Shown: in pieces, positions 1 through 6,018 of the stretch | How the letters are laid out: each line of letters starts with the position of its first letter | Numbering within the stretch: the stretch's first letter is position 1 | Source: an uncultured Lachnospiraceae bacterium | GTDB lineage: Bacteria > Bacillota > Clostridia > Lachnospirales > Lachnospiraceae | Direction of reading: 5' to 3' | Length of the DNA: 6,082 bases | Assembly: GCA_958444395.1 (NCBI GenBank) | Contig: CAUCOL010000122.1 | Span: forward strand, 1 to 6,082 | The notes under the pieces: generated by a model | Database searches by the model: none | What the model was told of the DNA's origin: nothing | The model's input: only the letters and a program-made list of their open reading frames with translations | Program-made: the position numbers and the translations under genes

Positions 1-1368
1 GGGATCCCCGACCACCTGTACGATAACAGTCCGTCCTTCTCTTTGTATGGAAGCATTCAGTTGTACCGGTGTGTTTTCAATGGCTGTAAATTCGATCCGG
101 ACTGCCTCTTTTACATCTTTTTCAGTGTATTTCTCACGGATCTGCTCCAGCAGGATCCCATGTCTGGTTCGATAAACTTTGTCATGTACATGGATGCGGC
201 ACCCCTTCTGATACCGTGCCGTCACCATCTCCCCTGCCTGCTTTGCTTCTCCCAGTGTATACTCATACGATGGCAAAAGCCCACTATCACGAAATTCTAC
301 TACATCCTGCGGATACAATGGCTGGCTGGCACGATACGTAACTGTATGACGGTCCACCCGCAGTACCTCACCCACTTCGATTCCTCCGTGGCGCGGTCTA
401 CGGGAAGCTAACATTGTCCCTTTTCCTGTTCTGTCCGCAAAAGGAACTCCGGACTCTCCCTCCAGATAACCGGAGGTAAATCCCTCCCGGTTATATAATT
501 CACCTAAAAGACGCAGATCATCTTTGAATTCCTGTGTGTGCTTCTTCTTCCATTGTGCATATCCTCTGGCTCCCAGTTCAAAATACAGATCAACATATTT
601 CCGGTACATTGCCGTAACAAACGCTGTATACTCCGGCTTCTTCATCCTGCCCTCGATCTTAAAGGAATCTACTCCTGCCTCGATCAGCTGATCGAGTAAC
701 GGCAGGGCACAGTTCTCCTTCGGACTTAAGAAATATCCTTCCTGCTCCTGCAGGCTATACTGCATACGGCATGGTTGTGCACAACGTCCCCTGTTTCCGC
801 TGCGGTTTCCCAGCATACTGCTGAAAAGACACTGTCCGGAATAGCAGTAGCAGAGTGCTCCATGCACGAATACTTCTAATTCTACACCTGTCTCCTTACG
901 CATCTGCCGAAGCTCAGCAAGTGTTAGTTCTCTTGCTGGAACGATCCGGGTCACGCCATACTCCTCCAACAGACTCGTACTGATGCCCATCGTCAGAGTC
1001 ATCTGTGTGCTGGCATGAATATCAAGGTCAGGAAAACAGGCATGAATATAACGCAGGACGCCCATATCCTGTACGATCACTGCATCCAGCCCTGCCTGAT
1101 AATATGGTGCAAGATACGTATACAGATCCGTGTATAACTCATCCTCCCGGAGTAATGTATTGACCGTCATATAGATCTTTACTCCGTGCAGATGACAATA
1201 GTGAATGGCGTCGATCATCTCATCCTTCTGTGGATTATCTGCATACGCCCTGGCCCCGAAGCGGCTGCCTCCAATATAGATTGCATCACAGCCGGCACTA
1301 ACGGCCGCTTTCAGGCTGTCCATAGAGCCGGCAGGTGCCAGCACCTCCGGTTTTCTTGTCTGTTCCAT
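1..1368 (-). CDS. U32 family peptidase-like protein (likely RNA hydroxylation type), 5' part, runs off left edge
   Basis: The frame is open without a stop from the ATG at 1368 to base 1, giving 456 codons; the 3' end is outside the window. The N-terminus carries the U32 pattern EVLAPAGSMDSLKAAV (residues 8-23), then CDAIYIGG and FGARAYADN. Residues 165-183 nearly match the U32 signature: E-x-F-x2-G-A-L-C-x4-G-x-C, ending L-F-S. RGRCAQPCR (194-202) and FKIEGRMKKPEY (236-247) follow. Cys173, Cys180, Cys196 and Cys200 or Cys220 are candidate iron-sulfur ligands by analogy with UbiU/UbiV, where four cysteines hold a 4Fe-4S cluster. Despite the name, characterised members (RlhA, TrhP) take part in hydroxylating 23S rRNA or tRNA; which substrate applies here cannot be told. 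From about residue 330 (GGIEVGEVLRV) a C-terminal beta-rich region begins, as in long U32 proteins. The ATG at 1368 is preferred over those at 1380 and 1398 because only it has a Shine-Dalgarno (GGAG, 6 nt spacing). Confidence 0.93.
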   Translation of the reverse strand, partial: MEQTRKPEVLAPAGSMDSLKAAVSAGCDAIYIGGSRFGARAYADNPQKDEMIDAIHYCHLHGVKIYMTVNTLLREDELYTDLYTYLAPYYQAGLDAVIVQDMGVLRYIHACFPDLDIHASTQMTLTMGISTSLLEEYGVTRIVPARELTLAELRQMRKETGVELEVFVHGALCYCYSGQCLFSSMLGNRSGNRGRCAQPCRMQYSLQEQEGYFLSPKENCALPLLDQLIEAGVDSFKIEGRMKKPEYTAFVTAMYRKYVDLYFELGARGYAQWKKKHTQEFKDDLRLLGELYNREGFTSGYLEGESGVPFADRTGKGTMLASRRPRHGGIEVGEVLRVDRHTVTYRASQPLYPQDVVEFRDSGLLPSYEYTLGEAKQAGEMVTARYQKGCRIHVHDKVYRTRHGILLEQIREKYTEKDVKEAVRIEFTAIENTPVQLNASIQREGRTVIVQVVGDP

Positions 1369-1515
1369 TCTTTTCTCCATTCCGCAGACGCTTTGCATCG
1401 AAAGAATCGCGGGCAAAATATTAAATTTTGCTCTGCGATCAGGGCTACTTTGTGACGCCTGCAACGCAAATAGCCAGCCCTTACTTGTATGAGCTTTTCC
1501 TCTGTCCATTCGGTA
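1369..1515 (-). promoter_or_regulatory. Structured leader between zapA terminator and U32 gene
   Basis: These 147 bases carry no convincing gene. Read on the minus strand they can form two structures. The first pairs 1471-1475 with 1443-1447 and 1467-1470 with 1449-1452 (one bulged base at 1448). An alternative pairs 1476-1481 with 1441-1446, which shares bases with the first, so the two exclude each other. The second hairpin pairs 1435-1439 with 1406-1410 and 1425-1431 with 1413-1419 around a 5-nt loop, with a small internal loop between. A TTTAAT element at about 1421-1426 could be a -10 box, but no -35 is seen at 16-18 nt. It may be the 5' leader of the U32 mRNA, a degenerate second terminator, or a dispersed intergenic repeat. 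No known riboswitch class is recognised. Confidence 0.4.
1375..1378 (-). promoter_or_regulatory. Ribosome binding site that decides the U32 gene start
   Basis: GGAG lies 6 nt before the ATG at 1368 and itself overlaps the in-frame upstream ATG at 1380. Neither the 1380 nor the 1398 ATG has a purine-rich site at a usable distance, so the shorter start is chosen. Confidence 0.7.
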
Positions 1516-1547
1516 AAAGAGGGCAAAACATGTGTTTTGCCCTCTTT
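1516..1547 (-). terminator. Intrinsic terminator of the rsmD-coaD-zapA unit
   Basis: There is a near-perfect inverted repeat: AAAGAGGGCAAAAC pairs with GTTTTGCCCTCTTT around a 4-nt loop, giving 14 bp. On the minus strand the stem ends in a TTTT run. It starts 8 nt after the zapA stop codon, the normal place for a rho-independent terminator. The A-rich 5' side of the stem would also give a U-rich tail in the plus direction, so it may work both ways, though no plus-strand gene reaches it. Confidence 0.88.
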
Positions 1548-1554
1548 ATCTTTC

Positions 1555-2022
1555 TTAACGATTCTTTCTGGAACGGTTATTTCCCCGTTCATCCTGTGCC
1601 GCATTCACAGAATCTGCTTCTTTCTGCTCATGCTTTAACTCCGTCTCAAGACGAATCACCTGACGGCTTGCTTCCTCGTAGGACTTTTTCGTCTCTTCCA
1701 GCTGTTTCTTGAGATTCTCAGCCTCTGACTGTGCTGATAACAGCTTGTGACGTATCTCAAAGATCTCCTTTTCCAGATCTTCCTTCTGCTCTTTTAATTC
1801 TCCTGCCTGCTTCTGCGCCTTAAAATAATCATCCGTCAGATTGATCGCCAGAAGAATGTTGCGCATCCCGGTATCCAGACGATTGTAGCCTTCCTGCTGT
1901 TTAAAATCTGCATATTTTTCATTGATGTGGGTCGCAATATGCTGTAAATAGTCACTGCTTTCATATCCACACAATGTATACTGCTTTCCATTAATGACTA
2001 CTTCCACATCATTCTTCTTCAT
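1555..2022 (-). CDS. zapA: Cell division protein ZapA
   Basis: Encodes 155 aa. ZapA is a small cytoplasmic protein that binds and bundles FtsZ filaments in the division ring. Residues 4-65 match the ZapA head: VEVVINGKQYTL, the YLQHIATHINEKY helix, then RLDTGMRNILLAINLTDDYFKAQ. Residues about 68-135 form a long, highly charged helix typical of the ZapA coiled coil, extended here compared with the roughly 85-110 aa of many homologues. The last ten residues (RGNNRSRKNR) are strongly basic. The ATG at 2022 has a perfect AGGAGG at 6 nt (2029-2034). The gene overlaps the end of the preceding coiled-coil gene by 14 nt, so translation is probably coupled. It is the last gene before the terminator at 1516-1547. 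Identification rests on the head domain; the C-terminal extension has no assigned function. Confidence 0.9.
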   Translation of the reverse strand: MKKNDVEVVINGKQYTLCGYESSDYLQHIATHINEKYADFKQQEGYNRLDTGMRNILLAINLTDDYFKAQKQAGELKEQKEDLEKEIFEIRHKLLSAQSEAENLKKQLEETKKSYEEASRQVIRLETELKHEQKEADSVNAAQDERGNNRSRKNR

Positions 2023-2632
2023 AGCTTTCCTCCTGCTGTGGCTCCCCGGCAGGTTCTGCCGTCTCCTCTGTCATCTCCGGCTCCGGATTCTCGTCCTGCA
2101 CCAGCTCCGCTTTATTCTGACGGATCACTTCCAGGTAATTCTGCAGTGTCTGTTCTAACAGACGGGCATTGTGTGCAGAACTTTCATACGCTCCCTGAAG
2201 CGTCTTTTCTGCCATATCTAACAGATCGTTTGTATAATACAGGGCTCCTCTGCCGATCTCTTCTGCCTGTGCATGGGCATTGGCAATAATCTGCTCCGCC
2301 TGCTCATTTGCGTTCTGCACCGTAAGATCTGCCTGATGATACGCCTCCTGCATGATCGCATGTTCTTCGACCATTGCCTTATACTGCTCCTGTGCTTCCT
2401 GCATCATGTCATTCGCACGGTTCTTGGCATCCTCCAGGATCTGATCTCTCTGGCGGACGATCTTCTGTACGCGGTGCACTTCATCCGGAATATCACGACG
2501 CAAATCATCCAGTAAATCGTATAATTCGTTCTTCGGCACAACGACCTTTGTCGTAGATAAGTGCTGCATCTTGCAGCTCTCTACAAAGCCGTAAATATCG
2601 TCGATCTTCTGCTCAAGTCTGTTAATCTGCAT
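2009..2632 (-). CDS. DivIVA/SepIVA-like coiled-coil protein (often annotated 'ATPase' or V-ATPase subunit H-like)
   Basis: Encodes 207 aa, soluble, with no signal peptide or membrane segment and no Walker motif. Residues 1-20 form a short helix. Residues 30-50 contain VPKNELYDLLDDL followed by RRDIPDEV, a pattern I recall from the mycobacterial DivIVA-domain septation factor SepIVA and related Firmicutes proteins. Residues about 51-175 are continuous amphipathic helix rich in A, E, Q and K (for example RQRDQILEDAKNRANDMM), a clear coiled coil. Residues 179-207 are a disordered, very acidic tail rich in E and P. The start at 2632 has AAGGAG at 8 nt and overlaps the end of coaD by 11 nt; its own end overlaps zapA by 14 nt. 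Clostridial homologues are usually labelled 'ATPase' because of weak similarity to V-type H+-ATPase subunit H, but nothing here supports ATP hydrolysis. A division or cell-pole scaffold role is inferred from the fold and the link to zapA. Confidence 0.75.
   Translation of the reverse strand: MQINRLEQKIDDIYGFVESCKMQHLSTTKVVVPKNELYDLLDDLRRDIPDEVHRVQKIVRQRDQILEDAKNRANDMMQEAQEQYKAMVEEHAIMQEAYHQADLTVQNANEQAEQIIANAHAQAEEIGRGALYYTNDLLDMAEKTLQGAYESSAHNARLLEQTLQNYLEVIRQNKAELVQDENPEPEMTEETAEPAGEPQQEESYEEE
2029..2034 (-). promoter_or_regulatory. Consensus ribosome binding site of zapA inside the upstream gene
   Basis: A perfect AGGAGG sits 6 nt before the zapA ATG and is embedded in the codons for the glutamate-rich tail of the preceding protein. 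Ribosomes finishing the upstream gene pass directly over it, which suits coupled translation. Confidence 0.8.
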
Positions 2633-3122
2633 ATGTATCTCTCCTTCTCACGATCTGCTCTCTGATCTGTTCCGGTACCATTCCGGTGATATCAGCCTGA
2701 TAACGAAGCAGTTCCTTGACTGCGCTGGAGCTGATATAGGAATGCTCCGGTGCCGTAGCAAGAAATATCGTATCTGCGTGTGGGTTTAATTTATGATTGG
2801 CCTGTGCCAATGGTAACTCATATTCAAAATCGCCGGAAGTACGCAGTCCGCGGACAATGGCAGATGCTCCTTCCTGCTCTACAAAATCTATCAAAAGTCC
2901 GTCAAAGGACTTTACATCAACCGTGGGGTTATCCGCTGTCAGCTCTTCCAGCATCCGTACCCTTTCTTCCACGGTAAAAAGCGGCTTTTTGGCACTGTTT
3001 ACCAGAATGCCGACCACCACCCGGTCAAACAGCTTAGCTGCCCGTTCGATCAGATCCATATGACCGGAAGTCACCGGATCAAAGCTGCCCGGAAATACCG
3101 CAACATTTGCTCTGTTCTTCAT
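2622..3122 (-). CDS. coaD: Phosphopantetheine adenylyltransferase CoaD
   Basis: Encodes 166 aa, close to the usual 160. CoaD transfers AMP from ATP to 4'-phosphopantetheine to make dephospho-CoA, the penultimate step of coenzyme A synthesis, in the cytoplasm. PGSFDPVTSGH (residues 11-21) is the nucleotidyltransferase motif, with TSGH as the T/HxGH element. KKPLF (45-49) supplies the conserved lysine region, RGLR (91-94) the phosphopantetheine/ATP binding region with DFEYE after it, and ISSSAVKEL (130-138) the C-terminal ISSS motif. The ATG at 3122 is chosen: AGGTGG stands 8 nt before it, whereas the in-frame GTG at 3134 lies within that ribosome binding site. The gap to the rsmD stop is 14 nt, so the two share a transcript, and the end overlaps the next gene by 11 nt. 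Confidence 0.96.
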   Translation of the reverse strand: MKNRANVAVFPGSFDPVTSGHMDLIERAAKLFDRVVVGILVNSAKKPLFTVEERVRMLEELTADNPTVDVKSFDGLLIDFVEQEGASAIVRGLRTSGDFEYELPLAQANHKLNPHADTIFLATAPEHSYISSSAVKELLRYQADITGMVPEQIREQIVRRRDTYAD

Positions 3123-3130
3123 GTATCGTT

Positions 3131-3136
3131 CCACCT
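3131..3136 (-). promoter_or_regulatory. Ribosome binding site that decides the coaD start
   Basis: AGGTGG begins directly after the rsmD TAG and lies 8 nt before the ATG at 3122. The alternative GTG at 3134 is inside this site and would have no properly spaced site of its own. Confidence 0.75.
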
Positions 3137-3691
3137 CTATCTACGGGATAAAAAAATATGACGGTTCGTTTTATATTCCTTGACCCTGTCTATCGTATAA
3201 TCCATTCTGTCCAGAAATGAAATATCTGTGTCCAGTGCCGTCTCTACAATGATCTGCGTATCGGCATCGATCAGATCAGAAGATGCCAGATAGGCAAGTA
3301 CCGTCTGCTCGATCTCTTTGCGGTAGGGAGGATCCATAAATATAATATCAAACGGCTGTCCCAGCTGATCCAGCCGGCGAAGTGCCTGCAGCACGTCCAT
3401 CGCCATGACACGGGAGCTGTCCTGAAAATGTGTATGTTTGATATTTTCTTTGATGCAGCGGATCGCTTCCCGGTCATTATCTACCAGTACTGCTTCCTTC
3501 GCTCCACGGCTCAGTGCCTCTATGGCAATCCCGCCGCTCCCGCTGAACAGATCCAGAAAACGTGCGTCCGGTACATCCATCTGCAGTATATTAAATAAGG
3601 TCTCCTTTATCTTGTCCGACGTCGGCCTGGTATGCTTGCCGGAAGGTGTCACCAGATTTAACCGTCTGGCTGTTCCCGCGATCACTCTCAT
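3137..3691 (-). CDS. rsmD: 16S rRNA (guanine(966)-N(2))-methyltransferase RsmD
   Basis: Encodes 184 aa, a normal length. RsmD uses S-adenosylmethionine to methylate N2 of G966 in 16S rRNA during assembly of the small ribosomal subunit. The start MRVIAGTARRLNL is the family N-terminus. TRPTSDKIKETLFN (21-34) is the conserved RsmD segment, FLDLFSGSGG (45-54) is the SAM-binding motif I, VLVDND is motif II, and DPPY (120-123) is the catalytic motif IV of N2-guanine methyltransferases. An in-frame TTG at 3712 would add seven residues, but the ATG at 3691 matches the family start and has GAGG 4 nt upstream, with AAGGA farther back at 10 nt. It is the first gene after the promoter at 3822-3850 and lies 14 nt before coaD, a common Firmicutes pairing. 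Confidence 0.95.
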   Translation of the reverse strand: MRVIAGTARRLNLVTPSGKHTRPTSDKIKETLFNILQMDVPDARFLDLFSGSGGIAIEALSRGAKEAVLVDNDREAIRCIKENIKHTHFQDSSRVMAMDVLQALRRLDQLGQPFDIIFMDPPYRKEIEQTVLAYLASSDLIDADTQIIVETALDTDISFLDRMDYTIDRVKEYKTNRHIFLSRR

Positions 3692-3821
3692 CTTTCCTCT
3701 ATCCTTCCTCAATACAATAGTATGCAGATTCTGTTTATTTTTCTATCGATAACCTACCTGATCTGCCGGGTCTGTCACCTGTTACTTTTCTTTTTTGCGC
3801 CATTTTTATATGCGCCATTCT
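3692..3821 (-). promoter_or_regulatory. Leader of the rsmD transcript
   Basis: About 120 nt separate the predicted transcription start (near 3815) and the rsmD ATG. The segment is A-rich, has a direct repeat of AATGGCGCA at its beginning (3811-3819 and 3796-3804) and a 6-bp inverted repeat GCAGAT/ATCTGC farther down with a loop of about 30 nt. It contains no recognised riboswitch and no terminator-like hairpin before rsmD. Confidence 0.4.
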
Positions 3822-3850
3822 ATTGTAGCATATTCACCGCCTGTGGTCAA
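3822..3850 (-). promoter_or_regulatory. Strong sigma-A-type promoter for rsmD-coaD-coiled coil-zapA
   Basis: On the minus strand, TTGACC (3850-3845, 5 of 6 to the -35 consensus) is followed by exactly 17 nt and TACAAT (3827-3822, 5 of 6 to the -10), with TGC just before the -10 giving an extended -10 element. It begins only 4 nt after the recG stop codon. Predicted transcription start is near 3815. This lets the downstream genes be expressed independently of recG; with no terminator between them, recG transcripts probably also read through. Confidence 0.85.
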
Positions 3851-3854
3851 ACGT

Positions 3855-5894
3855 CTATAAAAAGATCTCCCCCGTATAATTCTCGATCTTCTGCCGCAGC
3901 GTACTGTATTTTTTACACAGCTTTATCACATCTTTTTTCTGATAAATGCCTGCTGCCTCGCTGGCCTGTTTTAACAGGTCTGCGTCCTGATAGATATCTG
4001 CCAGCACAAAATCCAGATCACCGCTCTGACGGACCCCGAACAGATCGCCCGGTCCGCGCAGTTTCAGATCCTGGTTTGCCACATAGAAGCCATCGTTTGA
4101 CTGTCCCAGGATCGACAGACGTTCCATCGTCTCCTTCGATGGATTGCCCGCCATAAAGATGCAGTACGATTGATCTTTTCCACGCCCCACGCGGCCACGA
4201 AGCTGATGCAGCTGTGCCAGTCCGAACCGCTCTGCATTCTCGATCATCATGACGGTTGCATTTGGCACATTAATGCCGACCTCGATCACCGTCGTAGATA
4301 CAAGAATATCTATCTCCCCCCCGGAAAAACGTTCCATGATCTCATTCTTCTGCGATGGCTTCATTTTTCCATGCAGACATTCGATCCGGACAGAAGGAGG
4401 CATCATCTGACAGAGCGTCTGGGTATAATCTGTCACATTCTCTGCCTCCATATTCTCACTTTCCTCCACCATCGGACAGATGATATAGACCTGGTGTCCC
4501 TGTGCCACCTGCTTCTGCATAAACTGATATGCTGTCGGACGGTACTGCGTTCCGACCACACAGTTTTTGATCGGCAGGCGGTCAGACGGCATCACATCGA
4601 TCACGGAAATATCCAGATCGCCATACAGAATGATCGCCAGTGTCCTCGGAATCGGCGTAGCACTCATGACCAGCATATGCGGCTGCTGCCCCTTCGACCA
4701 GAAAGCTTCCCTCTGCTTTACACCAAACCGGTGCTGTTCATCAGTCACAACCAATGCCAGATCTTTATAAACTACTTTTTCCTGTATCAATGCATGGGTT
4801 CCCACCAGAATATCCAGCGTTCCCTCCGCAATCTGCTGATAGACTTTTCTTTTCTGCGCTGCCGTCATTGATCCAACCAGAAGACCCACACGGATCCCCA
4901 TCGGTGCAAGATATTCACAGAAACTATCGTAATGCTGTCCTGCCAGCACCTCTGTCGGCACCATGATCGCTCCCTGGTGGCCATTCTGCACGCAGGCAAG
5001 CAATGCCAGCACTGCAATGATCGTCTTTCCGGAGCCTACATCTCCCTGGATCAGGCGGTTCATAACGATTCCACTGCCAAGATCCCCGCGGATCTCCTGC
5101 CAGGTCCGTTCCTGTCCTTCGGTCAGTGTAAACGGCAGCTGCTCGATCAACTGCTGTGTCTGATCAAATACGGTAAACGGATACGCAGACTGCTTCTGAT
5201 GCTTTCCCTGCTTCAACTGCTGCAGGGCGAGGGAAAACAGGAAAAACTCCTCAAAAACCAGTCTCTTCCTCGCCTGGATATATACCTCTTTGTTTTCCGG
5301 AAAATGAATCTCCTGCACCGCCTTTTTATGCAGCTGCAGATCATATTTTTTACGTATCTCCAGCGGAAGAAAGTCCTCCTGCCAGATGATTTCCTTTAAT
5401 GCCGTCGCTACTGCCTTTGTCACTGCATGGTTTGTCAGTCCCGCCGTCAAAGGATAGACCGGCTGCAGCTTCTGCAGCTGCGCATGGTATTCCTGTTCTG
5501 AAAGGATCTTGGGCTGCTGCAGGCACAGTACACCATTCTTGCGCACCACTCTGCCGCGCAGAATATAATGTATTCCCATGCGCAGCATCTTCTGCATAAA
5601 GGGCATATTAAACCAGGTCACAGCGATCTGTCCGCTGGCATCCCGCAGATGAACCCCGAGTATCTTCAGATTACGTATCCGCTGCATCTGTGGCTGTGCC
5701 GTCAGTGCACCACAGATCGTTACGATCACGCCCTCCTGCACACGGTCGATCGGCCGAATCGGTTCTACGATCTCATATTCTCTGGGATACAGACGAAGCA
5801 GTTCTTCTACGGTATAGATCCCCAGCTTTGCAAAGAGCTGCTGACTCTTCTCGCCGATCCCCTTGATTGTCCGTATACTGTCCTGTAGCTGCAT
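3855..5894 (-). CDS. recG: ATP-dependent DNA helicase RecG
   Basis: Encodes 679 aa, full length for the family. RecG is a monomeric superfamily 2 translocase that regresses stalled replication forks and processes Holliday junctions, R-loops and D-loops. Residues 1-45 hold a helix-hairpin-helix-like stretch (IRTIKGIGEKSQQLFAKLGI). Residues about 53-130 are the OB-fold wedge domain that splits the branched DNA (LRDASGQIAVTWFN). The helicase core shows Walker A GDVGSGKT (284-291), Walker B DEQH (385-388), SATPIPRTLA (411-420), VSTTVIEVGINVP (532-544) and motif VI QLRGRVGRG (564-572). The TRG motif that couples translocation to the wedge is present (ANQDLKLRGPGDLFG, 606-620). The start at 5894 has AAGGAG 6 nt upstream (5901-5906). 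All expected motifs are intact. In place of the frequent PPGRKPI there is MPSDRLPI (435-442), a mild variation. The rsmD promoter begins 4 nt after its stop. Confidence 0.98.
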   Translation of the reverse strand: MQLQDSIRTIKGIGEKSQQLFAKLGIYTVEELLRLYPREYEIVEPIRPIDRVQEGVIVTICGALTAQPQMQRIRNLKILGVHLRDASGQIAVTWFNMPFMQKMLRMGIHYILRGRVVRKNGVLCLQQPKILSEQEYHAQLQKLQPVYPLTAGLTNHAVTKAVATALKEIIWQEDFLPLEIRKKYDLQLHKKAVQEIHFPENKEVYIQARKRLVFEEFFLFSLALQQLKQGKHQKQSAYPFTVFDQTQQLIEQLPFTLTEGQERTWQEIRGDLGSGIVMNRLIQGDVGSGKTIIAVLALLACVQNGHQGAIMVPTEVLAGQHYDSFCEYLAPMGIRVGLLVGSMTAAQKRKVYQQIAEGTLDILVGTHALIQEKVVYKDLALVVTDEQHRFGVKQREAFWSKGQQPHMLVMSATPIPRTLAIILYGDLDISVIDVMPSDRLPIKNCVVGTQYRPTAYQFMQKQVAQGHQVYIICPMVEESENMEAENVTDYTQTLCQMMPPSVRIECLHGKMKPSQKNEIMERFSGGEIDILVSTTVIEVGINVPNATVMMIENAERFGLAQLHQLRGRVGRGKDQSYCIFMAGNPSKETMERLSILGQSNDGFYVANQDLKLRGPGDLFGVRQSGDLDFVLADIYQDADLLKQASEAAGIYQKKDVIKLCKKYSTLRQKIENYTGEIFL

Positions 5895-5989
5895 ATTTTT
5901 CTCCTTTTTATCCTAATGTTTTCGTATCTAATTTTTCTGATATGCCAGACAAATAGCAGCAATGATTACCTTCTTTACGCCGTTGGCAG

Positions 5990-6018
5990 ATATTATGATC
6001 AAAGCTTTGACAGAGCAA
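5990..6018 (-). promoter_or_regulatory. Candidate recG promoter
   Basis: On the minus strand TTGCTC (6018-6013) and TAATAT (5995-5990) are separated by 17 nt. The match is only 3 of 6 and 4 of 6; CATAAT, overlapping the -10, matches 5 of 6 but leaves a 15-nt spacer. It is the best placed candidate between the upstream terminator and recG. The spacer contains the palindrome at 5999-6010. Confidence 0.35.
5999..6010. repeat. 12-bp perfect palindrome TCAAAGCTTTGA
   Basis: A perfect inverted repeat located in the spacer of the candidate recG promoter and overlapping the TTGACA box on the plus strand. Its position would suit an operator, but a single site is weak evidence. Confidence 0.35.

Noticed and set aside
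43..411. 122-codon plus-strand frame
   Set aside because: It is antisense to the U32 gene, whose frame is continuous and carries family motifs.
1311..1604. 97-codon minus-strand frame spanning the end of zapA, the terminator and the start of the U32 gene
   Set aside because: It overlaps two well supported genes out of frame and reads through a terminator; the product looks like random translation.
3122..3134. GTG start for coaD giving 170 aa
   Set aside because: It falls inside the AGGTGG site that serves the ATG at 3122, and the extra residues are not part of the family.
3691..3712. TTG start for rsmD giving 191 aa
   Set aside because: The family begins at MRVIAG, matching the ATG at 3691, and the extra codons overlap the ribosome binding region.
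4170..4871. 233-codon open frame on the plus strand
   Set aside because: It lies wholly antisense to the motif-bearing core of recG, has no ribosome binding site and gives a protein rich in H, C and R with no recognisable domain.
5455..5485. CTGCAG-rich short direct repeats in recG
   Set aside because: They encode the QLQKLQP segment and reflect CAG/CTG codon use rather than a separate element.
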